Shown here: piece after piece, positions 23,387 through 32,403 of the stretch | Position numbering within the stretch: the stretch's first letter is position 1 | How the letters are laid out: every line of letters begins with the position of its first letter | Source: Ostrinia nubilalis | Taxonomy: Eukaryota > Arthropoda > Insecta > Lepidoptera > Crambidae | Assembly: GCF_963855985.1 (NCBI RefSeq) | Contig: NC_087107.1 | Location: 9,114,001 to 9,178,000, forward strand | Direction: 5' to 3' | DNA: 64,000 bases | Made by a program: the position numbers and the translations under genes | The notes under the pieces: generated by a model | Told to the model about the DNA's origin: nothing | The model's database searches: none | Seen by the model: the letters and a program-made list of their open reading frames with translations, nothing else

Positions 23387-25426
23387 ATTTTATCGAAAAT
23401 AAGTTGATTTACTACTTGACAAAAAATCTATTCAGTTGGAGACTATTTATCGCCTGCATTTTCATTTGTTTTTACTTTGATTTATTTATTAATGAATTAT
23501 GAAATTTTGTAGAACTGATTTATATTTTTAAAATATAGCTATTTCTAATGAAAATAATTGTCAGTGTCAGTCCAGTTCACACATGAAATGATTCTAAAAT
23601 ATTTGTCTTTTCTCGTTAAAGCCCATTTCTATCGCTCTAAACTCTAAATGAAAATTAATGCCTTGTGTTAAGATCCAAAATTAAAAAAAGTTTGGCAATG
23701 TTAAAGTTTTTCTTTTATTGATGACGATTACTTGTTTTTTCGTTACCGTGGGCATACTAATGTAGAGTTTTGGGGGTTTCTAGATTGACGTCAAAGGCTC
23801 TATCTGTATGGATTATGAATATCAAATTAATGTCTATGCTAATCCTAAACGTGCTCGTGAATCCGTAGAAATGCCTGACATGAAAGCGATCGAAACAATG
23901 CTATCTGAATATCGAGTGGTGGCACTTGACAGTTCGGCGATAAGAGCTGTCAGTCAGGCCCTATCGAGATAACCTTCCAGCAATTCAAGGTGAACGACCC
24001 ATCGCATACTTTTTCTATCTCCTATGGCTTGGAAGACCATAGCCATGCATGAAATTGACTTTCGTTGGTATCCAGGGCAATTTTGCGATCGACTCTCTCA
24101 ATCATCCTACTATGCAAACGAGAGAGACTGATATTTAAGTGTTGAAACGTTTCGTTTGTTTTTTTCTAGACCTTGGTAATCGACTTTGGCACTTTTGTAA
24201 ACCTTGAACACTCAAGATGTTTGAGCTATTTTAGTGACCGATATTTATTTGCGCTCATCTGCAGTCAGTCCCAAACATAAGCAGATTTGTTCCATGCAAT
24301 ACCGTTTTTCATTTTATGATGACCATTTCAGCCGAAGGATCTCTATAATTTATTCGAATGTCGTATTTATTGATTTCAGTATCTTTTAGGCCTTATAAGA
24401 CAATTAGAGTGAGTATGTACTCGTAGAATTATGATGGCACTTGAAGATTAATATTCTCGATAAATTAAATTGTATCAACATATGAGATGACCACATTTTA
24501 CACACGTGAACATGAAATATGTTACAGAAAGCCTCTCATCTGTTCATCTCTTCTTCTTTTATCTCATATCACTATCGGCATCAGCGCCATGGATCTTATC
24601 AGAAACTGATGTATTATCAATTTCAGAGACACGAACTTCGCGTGTAACAACTTCGTGATTGTTTCGTGTTTATTTTATTAAAAAAGAAGTCCTTCTGGCG
24701 CAGTCGGGTAAAAAAACAGGCACAAGTGAGGGCACAAGTGACTTGAACATAATGTTACAAAAGCGCAATTTGCTTATAAAGCTTTACTGCTATTTTATGT
24801 GCTAACTTTACAATTATTTTTTAAGTAACGGGGGTAACATAAGGCAAACCCACCTCACTCATTACAATACAAGTATAGTCAGATACTGATTTTCCACGTT
24901 TTTTTATTTTTGTATTGTTGTAGTATTTTTTCGTCAAACCTCTTTTTTTACCGCTCTTAAGTTCCTCTCAAGTAATTATCTTTGCAATGTTTAGAAACAA
25001 TTATTTAAGAAATCCATATCTTTCCAAAATATACAGATCGTCGCATAAAACTTTTAAGCTTAAGTGTTATGTCGCTTGACTCTTCATTTACCTACTTACA
25101 TTTTTAAATACGCGGAAACAGTCTTATTGATGTCTTTTTAAAACTTAACATAATTTCAGTTTACATTGTGACCAAGGAAGTGTCTGAACATACTCGTCGG
25201 CCTTACGCAGATCTTGGGCATTGTCCCATGACCTTAATTTTTGACGGAACCATTAAGTTAACTTAGACAATAATAAGCTGAGTAATTTGCTTGCTTGCTT
25301 GAAATCCTCTTCCTTGAAGTTACATTGTGGTGTTCTGAATACTGAATAGTATCCACTTGTTGTAGGTTATGTGTTAAAAAAATAATTCAAAGTTAACAAA
25401 ATAATCTGGTAGTAGGACTATGGATT
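23387..25426. other. Intronic stretch with nothing recognised
   Basis: AT-rich with short chance ORFs only. It directly precedes the LTR retrotransposon. Confidence 0.35.
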
Positions 25427-25431
25427 AGTTT

Positions 25432-25605
25432 TGTTAGGTATGGACATCACTAGGCACCTAGGACAACACTAGATGTCATGGCGGGTTTGGCGCCATTGTG
25501 TGAGCGTCCATCTTAGTCAGTCAACTGGAAGGTTATAAGAAATTGTAAATGATTAAATAAACGTTGTGTAACAAGCTAAAGTGTATATTATTCAAGAACA
25601 TAACA
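25432..25605 (+). repeat. 5' LTR, 174 bp
   Basis: Starts TGTTAGGTATGGACATCACT and ends TTCAAGAACATAACA. It contains AATAAA in GATTAAATAAACGTTG near the 3' side, the likely polyadenylation signal. Very short for an LTR, as is usual in Mag-like elements. Confidence 0.95.
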
Positions 25606-25625
25606 TTGGCGACGACGAGAACATC
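25606..25625 (+). other. Candidate tRNA primer-binding site
   Basis: TTGGCGACGACGAGAACATC directly follows the 5' LTR. TGGCG one base after the LTR is the common start of primer-binding sites in Gypsy-type elements. Which tRNA is used cannot be fixed here. Confidence 0.6.
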
Positions 25626-25655
25626 GAGTCCACGACAGAAAAAGCAACATCAAAC

Positions 25656-26474
25656 ATGATTGGATCTATTGAGCCCTATAAAACGGACACAGATTTTGTA
25701 ACATATATAGACAGAATGGAACAGTATTTCATCGTAAATGAGGTAAAGCCTGAGAAGAAGGTAGCATTGTTCCTGACGTTGATTGGGGCGGAAGGTTATG
25801 AAACCCTGAAAAACTTAATTGCACCGAAAAAACCGTGTGATTCAGATTACTCGACACTTGTCCATATCTTGCAAAGTCATTATGTGACAAAAAAATCAGT
25901 GATAGCTGAACGATTTACATTTCATAAATGTACCCAGAAAGACACACAATCTATCAACGAGTTCATATTGGAATTAAAAGTGAAGGCAAGCAACTGTCAA
26001 TTTGGAGAGTTTTTGAACCAAGCTTTGAGAGATAAGTTCGTTTGTGGTATTAAGAATGAAAATATTACTAAACAACTTTTGATTGAAAATGAATCTTTAA
26101 CCTTCGAAAAAGCTATTCAAATAGCTACCAATTATGAGAATGCGGAACAAGGAGTGAGCAATATGCAGCCAAACTCATCCACCATGCTAGGCAGAGTGAG
26201 CAGCAGACTGGAATGCACACGTTGTGGGGGTTCTCATAAAGCAGACGCATGTTTCAGAAAATCATTAACCTGCTATATTTGTAAGAAAATTGGGCATATT
26301 GCTATCAAATGCCGGTTCAACAAGGGAATGACAATGAAGCCTAAGTACTTCAGAAACAAGGTAAACAATATGGAGCAGAACGATGAGAAGTCACCTACCA
26401 GTGAAGATGAAAAGGACGCAATACTGGGGAGCATCATGTACGTGGAGGAGGATCCAGCTTATGTAGAATTGTGA
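25656..26474 (+). CDS. gag: Gag of Ty3/Gypsy element
   Basis: 272 residues from the first ATG after the primer-binding site (MIGSIEPYKTDTDFVTYIDR). The capsid-like region is helical, with a retrotransposon-gag block (KKVALFLTLIGAEGYETLKN, then FHKCTQKDTQSINEFILELK). Two zinc knuckles follow: CTRCGGSHKADAC (about residues 187-199, CX2CX3HX4C) and CYICKKIGHIAIKC (about 206-219, CX2CX4HX4C). It ends with TGA at 26472-26474. The frame stays open upstream into the LTR but without an ATG. Pol is in the same frame. Gag should pack element RNA into particles. Confidence 0.9.
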   Translation: MIGSIEPYKTDTDFVTYIDRMEQYFIVNEVKPEKKVALFLTLIGAEGYETLKNLIAPKKPCDSDYSTLVHILQSHYVTKKSVIAERFTFHKCTQKDTQSINEFILELKVKASNCQFGEFLNQALRDKFVCGIKNENITKQLLIENESLTFEKAIQIATNYENAEQGVSNMQPNSSTMLGRVSSRLECTRCGGSHKADACFRKSLTCYICKKIGHIAIKCRFNKGMTMKPKYFRNKVNNMEQNDEKSPTSEDEKDAILGSIMYVEEDPAYVEL

Positions 26475-26480
26475 CTAGGC
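26472..26480 (+). promoter_or_regulatory. In-frame UGA between gag and pol with CUA context (possible readthrough)
   Basis: The codons are TTG TGA CTA GGC. The next codons to the pol ATG are sense and in the same frame, so decoding the UGA would give one Gag-Pol of about 1297 residues. UGA followed by CUA is an established leaky context in eukaryotes. The stop falls within what looks like the first strand of the protease (YVEL, stop, LGSEVMKMQIDTGA), so a private nonsense mutation of a single gag-pol ORF is the alternative. Confidence 0.55.
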
Positions 26481-26489
26481 TCGGAGGTC

Positions 26490-29400
26490 ATGAAAATGCA
26501 GATTGACACAGGAGCATGCAAAACAGTGATTCATCAAAGTGATTTCAAAAAGTATTTTAAGTCATATAAATTAAGTGATTGCATGTCTAGGTTAAGAAAT
26601 GTATCTGGAGATTATTTGCCGGTAAGTGGGAAGGTACTGATCCAAATGTCTGTTGGAAATGAACAAAAGTGCTTAGAGTTAATTGTAATAAAAAGTGATC
26701 AGTATTTTGCACCACTGCTAGGCAGGGATTGGTTGGCTGTAATATATCCAAATTGGAAAAAAAGTTTTGTGAAAAATTGTGACCTAAAAAACATTACAGG
26801 GATGGTGCAAAAAGTAGAGGGTGATATATTGACGTTGATAACTAAATACAAGGATATTTTTAGCAAGGATAGGTCTTCTCATATTAATCACATGACAGCT
26901 AAATTGAAGTTAAAAGATGGGGCAGTTCCAATTTTTCACAAAGCTTACTCAATACCCTATGCTATGAAGGAAGAAGTGGAAAAAGAATTGTTGAATTTAG
27001 AAAAGGCTGGTATAATCAGTAGAGTACAACATAGTGAGTGGGCAAGCCCAATTGTTTTAGCTAAAAGAAATGATAATAAAATTAGGATCTGTGTGGATTA
27101 CAAAGTGACAGTTAATAAAATGTTGGATGTTGAACACTATCCTTTGCCCTTGCCAGAGGATATCTTTAATGAGCTCAGTGGTGCTAGTTGTTTTTGTGTG
27201 TTAGATCTTTCTGGAGCGTACCAACAACTTTTACTTGATGAAAAGTCACGGGAGTATTTAACTATCAATACACATTTGGGGCTATTCCAGCCAAAAAGAT
27301 TACAATTTGGTATCTCTAGTGGGCCATCTGTTTTTCAATATGTCATGGATCAAATTTTAAAAGAGCTTAAAAATGTGAAATGTTTTATTGACGATTTGGT
27401 AATTACAGGAAAAAGTAGGACTGAATGTAATCAAAATGTGATAAAAGTTCTAGACAGACTTAGAGAATACAACGTTAAAGTCAACTTTGAGAAATGTCAA
27501 TTCTTTTGTGAAGAAATTAAATTTCTGGGGCATGTAGTAGGAAAACAAGGAATTAGACCATTGCCTGACAAAATAAAGGCAATTATGAATGCCCCAACTC
27601 CAAAGTCTTTGTCTCAGTTACAGTCTTACTTAGGATTAATAAATTACTATGGGAAGTTCATACCATGTTTGTCAGAAAAGTTAGCTCCACTATATAGTTT
27701 GTTAAAAAATGATAAAAGTCAAAGTTTTCAATGGTCAGAACAATGTGATAATGCTTTCAAGACTAGTAAACAATTAATTACAAGTGATAACTTATTAGTT
27801 CATTTTGATAGCAGTAAAGATATTTATGTTACAACTGATGCAAGTAGTTATGGAGTCGGGGCTGTTCTAAGCCATAAGATTGATGGTGACCCTATTTATT
27901 TTGCATCTAGCACCTTAAATGACGCTCAAAAAAATTATTCACAGATTGAAAAAGAGGCCTTAGCTATAATATTTGCAGTACAAAGATTTCATAAATTCTT
28001 GTATGGTAGGAAATTCATTTTAGTAACAGATCATCAACCACTTAAATTTATATTTGACCCATTAAAAAAAATACCAATAACAGCAAATGCCAGATTACAG
28101 CGATGGGCACTTATATTGTCTGGGTATCAATATGAAATCTCATATAGAAAAGGCAAACTTCTGAGCAATGCTGATGCATTATCTAGGTTGCCATTGCCAG
28201 AATTAGCTGAAGTAACCGACTGTGTCAATTATTTTAATTTTGGTCAGGATGATGGCCATTTGTGTTTTAAAGAAATTTCTGTTAGTACTCAGGAAGATTC
28301 TTTGTTAAATCAGGTCTTTAAATATATTCAGCAAGGATGGCCTAACTTTGTAAAAGATCAAAACTTAAAACAATATTTTTCAAAAAGGGCAGAATTAACT
28401 GTAGAACAGGGATGTATTTTATGGGGAAGTAGAGTGATTGTACCACCCAAATTAAGAAAAAAATATCTGAATCGTTTTCATGAATCTCACAATGGGATTG
28501 TTCAAACTAAGATGTTAATTAGAAACTATTGTTGGTGGCCAGGGATAAACGAGGACATTGAAAAATTAATAGCTGAATGTGATATTTGTCAAGCTTCCAG
28601 AAATTATACGAATAGTTGTCCTACCTTTTCATGGGCGAAAACAAATTATAACTTTGAAAGAATTCATATAGACTTTTTCATGAAAAATAACATTACATAT
28701 TTGTTAATAGTAGATTCTCACTCAAAATGGATAGATATACATATTATGAATAGTACTACCGCTTCACAGGTGATAGAGAAGTTATGTAAAACTTTTGCGA
28801 TTATTGGATTGCCCACTGAATTGGTCAGTGATAATGGTCCGCCTTTTACGTCTCAAGAGTTCGTACGATTTCTGGAAAGTAATAGCATTGTAGTTTCTAA
28901 AAGTCCACCTTACCACCCTCAATCTAATGGATTGGCTGAGAGGGTAGTACAAACTGTAAAAAATGGCCTGTCTAGATTGGAACAAACTAAGTCGGGACTA
29001 ACTAGGGAGTTACAATTACAAAGATTTTTGTTCATGTATAGAAACACCCCAAATTATACTGGAAAATCACCCAATGATAGTATTTTTCAACATAAACCAA
29101 TGATACCTCTGGATTTAATGAAACCGCAAAGTCATGTCAAAGATTATCAGAAATCCTGTGAATTTAATGATCTTTATCAAGTGGGAGAAACGGTCTGGTG
29201 TAAGAGTTATGATAAAAAGAGGTGGGTAAAAGGGGTTGTCTCAAAATGTTTGTCCCCTATTAGATTTTTAGTTGTGGTAAACGGTGTTGAAAAATATTAT
29301 CATGGTAGTGCTTTAAGAAAGTGTAGAAGTGGAAACATGCTTGAGGAACGGGAACCTGTACAATTTAATGAAACTAATGACTGGTATTACAGGAACCCTA

Positions 29401-29549
29401 TTTTGGTTAATGGAAATGAGAGTAGTTCGGTACCGGAAAGGGAAGTAGTAGCGGATCAGAATGATAGTGAGAATGTACCGGGAAATAATGAGATAAGAAG
29501 TCGATCAGGTAGACTGATAAAGGTACCTGAGAGGTACAGGAAATTGTAA
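26490..29549 (+). CDS. pol: Pol: protease, RT, RNase H, integrase
   Basis: 1019 residues from the ATG at 26490, open throughout; in-frame sense codons begin at 26475. Protease active site DTGA is at residues 6-9. RT shows SEWASPIVLAKR, VLDLSGAYQQL and the catalytic FIDD at 299-302. RNase H shows TTDAS at 448-452 and TDHQPLKF. Integrase has an HHCC zinc site (H664, H668, C697, C700) and a DD35E core (D728, D781, E817) with SDNGPPFTS and YHPQSNGLAE. The C-terminus carries an RSGR-x-IKVPERY motif of the type seen in Mag-like elements. All catalytic residues I looked for are present, so the protein may still be active. Confidence 0.93.
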   Translation: MKMQIDTGACKTVIHQSDFKKYFKSYKLSDCMSRLRNVSGDYLPVSGKVLIQMSVGNEQKCLELIVIKSDQYFAPLLGRDWLAVIYPNWKKSFVKNCDLKNITGMVQKVEGDILTLITKYKDIFSKDRSSHINHMTAKLKLKDGAVPIFHKAYSIPYAMKEEVEKELLNLEKAGIISRVQHSEWASPIVLAKRNDNKIRICVDYKVTVNKMLDVEHYPLPLPEDIFNELSGASCFCVLDLSGAYQQLLLDEKSREYLTINTHLGLFQPKRLQFGISSGPSVFQYVMDQILKELKNVKCFIDDLVITGKSRTECNQNVIKVLDRLREYNVKVNFEKCQFFCEEIKFLGHVVGKQGIRPLPDKIKAIMNAPTPKSLSQLQSYLGLINYYGKFIPCLSEKLAPLYSLLKNDKSQSFQWSEQCDNAFKTSKQLITSDNLLVHFDSSKDIYVTTDASSYGVGAVLSHKIDGDPIYFASSTLNDAQKNYSQIEKEALAIIFAVQRFHKFLYGRKFILVTDHQPLKFIFDPLKKIPITANARLQRWALILSGYQYEISYRKGKLLSNADALSRLPLPELAEVTDCVNYFNFGQDDGHLCFKEISVSTQEDSLLNQVFKYIQQGWPNFVKDQNLKQYFSKRAELTVEQGCILWGSRVIVPPKLRKKYLNRFHESHNGIVQTKMLIRNYCWWPGINEDIEKLIAECDICQASRNYTNSCPTFSWAKTNYNFERIHIDFFMKNNITYLLIVDSHSKWIDIHIMNSTTASQVIEKLCKTFAIIGLPTELVSDNGPPFTSQEFVRFLESNSIVVSKSPPYHPQSNGLAERVVQTVKNGLSRLEQTKSGLTRELQLQRFLFMYRNTPNYTGKSPNDSIFQHKPMIPLDLMKPQSHVKDYQKSCEFNDLYQVGETVWCKSYDKKRWVKGVVSKCLSPIRFLVVVNGVEKYYHGSALRKCRSGNMLEEREPVQFNETNDWYYRNPILVNGNESSSVPEREVVADQNDSENVPGNNEIRSRSGRLIKVPERYRKL

Positions 29550-29571
29550 TGTATTGAGATGATCAGATGAT

Positions 29572-29585
29572 AAAGGGGGAGGAAA
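29572..29585 (+). other. Polypurine tract
   Basis: AAAGGGGGAGGAAA lies directly before the 3' LTR, the usual primer site for plus-strand DNA synthesis. Confidence 0.85.
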
Positions 29586-29759
29586 TGTTAGGTATGGACA
29601 TCACTAGGCACCTAGGACAACACTAGATGTCATGGCGGGTTTGGCGCCATTGTGTGAGCGTCCATCTTAGTCAGTCAACTGGAAGGTTATAAGAAATTGT
29701 AAATGATTAAATAAACGTTGTGTAACAAGCTGAAGTGTATATTATTCAAGAACATAACA
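29586..29759 (+). repeat. 3' LTR, 174 bp
   Basis: Same length as the 5' LTR with a single base difference. Followed by AGTTT, the second copy of the target duplication. Confidence 0.95.
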
Positions 29760-29965
29760 AGTTTAAATTATCAGATTTTAATATGGTAGATACAATGATA
29801 TTATATAAAAACAAAAGCAGATATGTTATAAGCGCTCGCGCTGTGAATACTCAAATACGTCCCAATTGGGACGTCTTGTGTTTAGTCTTCGTGTGGCCTG
29901 CGTCGTGCGCAATCGCGTGCGTACCACACCGTAAGTTCCTGTGTTCTTACCAAAATAAATAAAAA

Positions 29966-30046
29966 ATGCCATCGTGTGTGTTTCGAAAGTGTACCAATTA
30001 TGACTCTAAAGTAAACAAAATACAAGGGATCTCTTACCACATGTGA
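29966..30046 (+). pseudogene. N-terminal half of a THAP zinc-finger domain
   Basis: ATG starts a 26-codon frame, MPSCVFRKCT then NYDSKVNKIQGISYHM, followed by TGA. It matches the start of THAP domains (MPxC-X4-C and GISYH/ITFH). The second half (Cys and His of the C2CH site) is missing. It could be a decayed THAP gene, a transposon-derived THAP piece or an isolated exon. The stop makes a functional product unlikely. Confidence 0.6.
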
Positions 30047-30394
30047 TTATGCAAAATTATTTAGTATTTATATTTTCAATTATTTATGCAAACAATCAAG
30101 ACGCCATGCGCCATGTTCAAGTTAAGAAAGAGAAAGCGATCTTGTTTTGACGTTAGAGCGATAAGGATGCGTGCGCTGCGGACATAGATTAGTTAGTGCA
30201 GAATCGTTAAAACTATAGCTATCTCTTTCATTTGCGTGCTATTTCGTATCTTTTGTTTCACTTATCAGTTACATTTGTCAATGTGTGCAATTTGGAATAG
30301 CTCGGCACGGATTAAAATCGTAATTTCTATGAGCGTAACATATCTATAGTTCTATAATATCATTGGGTAGATATAAAAAGGTTATGGGATCGCA

Positions 30395-30496
30395 AAAAGT
30401 TAAACACCCGTTGAACATTGTTTTAAATTGTCATTTGTCATTTAGTATAGAAATGTAATTTTGAACCAATGTTCAACGTGTGTTTACCTTTTTTGG
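30395..30496. mobile_element. Short palindromic MITE
   Basis: AAAGTTAAACACCCGTTGAA with CATTGTTTTAAATT at the left pairs with CAATGTTCAACGTGTGTTTA and CCTTTTTT at the right. About 100 bp, non-coding. Confidence 0.6.
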
Positions 30497-30717
30497 AATA
30501 AGGACAGTGTTTATCGACTTTACTTTTCTCTACACAGCCAAAATAATTTCGATTTGTGAAAGAAAATATTTAACAAATAAAGTTTGATATTTTAATTTCC
30601 AGATTACTTTCAACTTCCTTTTCCTCAACTACTAAGTATTTAGTTCGTTCACGCGATTATATCATCAAGTTTAAACCTCAACTGCTTATAAAAATTACAA
30701 TTTTATAACTGTACCTA

Positions 30718-30920
30718 CTAGCTTTCCGCCCGCGGCTTCGCACGCGTGAAATTTCATTTGTCACAGATCGTCATAAATTATAGCCTATATGTTATTCTGG
30801 ATTATGAACAATAATACTGTAAAGTTTCATCAAAATCCGTTCAGTGGTTTTTGAGCCTATTCATTACAAACATACAAAAATAGGTACAAATCTTTCCTCT
30901 TTATAATATTAGTATAGATT
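30718..30920 (+). repeat. Dispersed repeat CTAGCTTTCCGCCCGCGGCTT
   Basis: Starts with CTAGCTTTCCGCCCGCGGCT and ends with TTTATAATATTAGTATAGAT, with TCAAAATCCGTTCAGTGGTT inside. A related copy is at 57092-57293. I know this word pair as a very common lepidopteran interspersed repeat. Class not resolved. Confidence 0.65.
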
Positions 30921-30997
30921 TGCCTTGTGTTAAGATCCAAAAACAAAGACATTGCAACTGTTTTCTCCGATTATGGGTTGACAGAAAAACGTCTTAC

Positions 30998-31139
30998 CTA
31001 TGTGTCCTGTGTGCTGGAAGTTCGTAGGCGCGCCGATCATAGACCTGTCTATTCTCCGGCGCGTGCGCTGCGCCTGCGCCGCCGGCTGGTAGCAGCACGC
31101 GAACCACTGCAGCCAGATCTCACCACCAGTGCTGGCCAT
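30998..31139 (-). CDS. Spec2: Spec2-like Cdc42 small effector, exon 1 (start, CRIB motif)
   Basis: The minus strand ATG at 31139 has a good start context (AAGATGG) and no in-frame ATG upstream before a stop. It codes for [16 protein letters not shown], a linker, then [10 protein letters not shown] and [25 protein letters not shown] (residues 35-48) fits the CRIB consensus for binding GTP-bound Cdc42. CC at 15-16 and the basic RTRRR run are the membrane-targeting features of this family. With exons 2 and 3 the protein has 81 residues, near the 79-84 of human CDC42SE1/2. The exon ends in phase 1 at donor GTAAGAC, matching exon 2. In this family the protein acts at the membrane in Cdc42-dependent actin signalling. 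Confidence 0.9.
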
Positions 31140-31516
31140 CTTACTGTCTTTCACAAATTTAGTCCACACCACACACTCACTGAACGATTACACACGCGCT
31201 GTGTAAACGAACCTTTTGTTTTCTAATGTTGGCACTTGTTCCTTTTTCAAATTTTAAATTTTGAATTCGGGTTTTGTTTTTTTTATAAGGCGTAGGCGTA
31301 GTTACACGAGTGCTAAGTTTCGTGTCTCGATTTATTCTTTTTTCAAAATTGAATTTTCCGAACGCAGCCAGGCGCTCGCGTCGTCTATGGTCGGAATGGC
31401 ACGGAGTGCTCGGAGATGATCCTCCGTGAGGGACGGTATCTCGAATTCAAATGGCGTTGTGTCTCTCCGCTGATCTCCGCCGTGATAGCGATGATGGCAT
31501 GATTCCCCGATAAGAT
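31140..31516 (-). other. Probable 5' UTR part of the Spec2 first coding exon
   Basis: The sequence upstream of the ATG is GC-richer than its surroundings. A plausible acceptor TTTTTTACAG on the minus strand ends at 31517, so the exon may begin at 31516 with further non-coding exons upstream. Inference from splice-site appearance only. Confidence 0.35.
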
Positions 31517-32200
31517 CTGTAAAAAATGAAACAATTTAGTAATAGCTTCGTGGAATCGGCTGTTTGTTTTATATTTGTCTCGGTCATCAAATAATGGATG
31601 TAAGCATTGGAACCTCATTAAGGAATGTAAACACAAACGCTTTGTGTATGTATAATATGCTCACACACTGTGTTGTCTTATTTAGTGGTAATAAGTGCTA
31701 TTTTTGAACTAAAATGTAGAGTCTGACGTGCTGTCGGACTGTATAGGTAATGTTTTGTAACTTAAGGATCAATTAGCTAATGCTAAAATTTGCTAAAAAT
31801 TTGTTAAAACAAAATACATTTTTGCTTATAGTAATGATAATTAAAGACAGATAAGTAATAAGATTTCTTAATGATTAGATATTTTTAGAAAGAAGTGATT
31901 TTTCACTCGGAATATGGAAACTTAAGTTAATTTTATGTGTTGGCATTATTGGCTAGTTGGCTATGTAACCGTCAATCATTTTGAATGACAACGTGTTCGC
32001 TCATAATTTATTCGCACTTTTTTAGACTTGTTCCTCATTGCTACTTCGCGATTATGTAGAATGAAGAACCGTTGTATGTATTCATTTTTACTTTCGTAGG
32101 GGCTCTTCATTTCACGCACAGAATTCAATGTTTTTGCCTTCAATCATTGAATATACCTGTGAATAACTAGGGCGATTTTCCTCTATGAAAAGTTTTCTTA

Positions 32201-32398
32201 GGCCGTTTGTAGACATCCGTTTTTTCACCGGACGACGGACCGTCAAAAAACGGATATCCTTTGTTTGCTGTTAATTTTCTCGCCGGACCTATGTCCGATG
32301 CATGTGCACACGTTCATTATAAACCATACGCCACCGCTAAATCCGGTGAAAAAATCGGGCCGTTGTCCGGTCAAAAAAACGGATGTTTACAAGCGGCC
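32201..32398. mobile_element. PIF/Harbinger-type MITE, 198 bp, TTA duplication
   Basis: Ends GGCCGTTTGTAGACATCCGT and ACGGATGTTTACAAGCGGCC, continuing as imperfect inverted repeats for about 40 bp including CACCGGACGACGG / CCGTTGTCCGGT. TTA flanks both sides (32198-32200 and 32399-32401). A 3-bp TTA duplication is the Harbinger signature. No transposase inside. Confidence 0.8.
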
Positions 32399-32403
32399 TT
32401 AAG

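Larger units (their letters stand above)
25432..29759 (+). mobile_element. Complete Ty3/Gypsy LTR retrotransposon (probable Mag lineage)
   Basis: It is 4328 bp long, bounded by 174-bp LTRs that begin TGTTAGG and end ATAACA. The target duplication AGTTT is exact at 25427-25431 and 29760-29764. The LTRs differ at one site (A at 25579, G at 29733), so insertion was recent. Order is LTR, primer-binding region, gag, protease, RT, RNase H, integrase, polypurine tract, LTR. Protease before RT and RT-RNase H before integrase is the Ty3/Gypsy order. There is no env. It lies antisense to Spec2 in intron 1. Confidence 0.95.
7409..30997 (-). other. Spec2 intron 1 (23.6 kb), host for many elements
   Basis: The donor is ATAG|GTAAGAC (GT at 30997-30996) and the acceptor AG is at 7410-7409. 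The intron contains a foldback element, MITEs, a deleted DUF4817 transposon, LINE tails and the LTR retrotransposon. The retrotransposon and the transposase remnant are both on the + strand, antisense to the host gene, the orientation usually better tolerated in introns. Existence of this intron is inferred from splice phase and protein homology. Confidence 0.75.
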
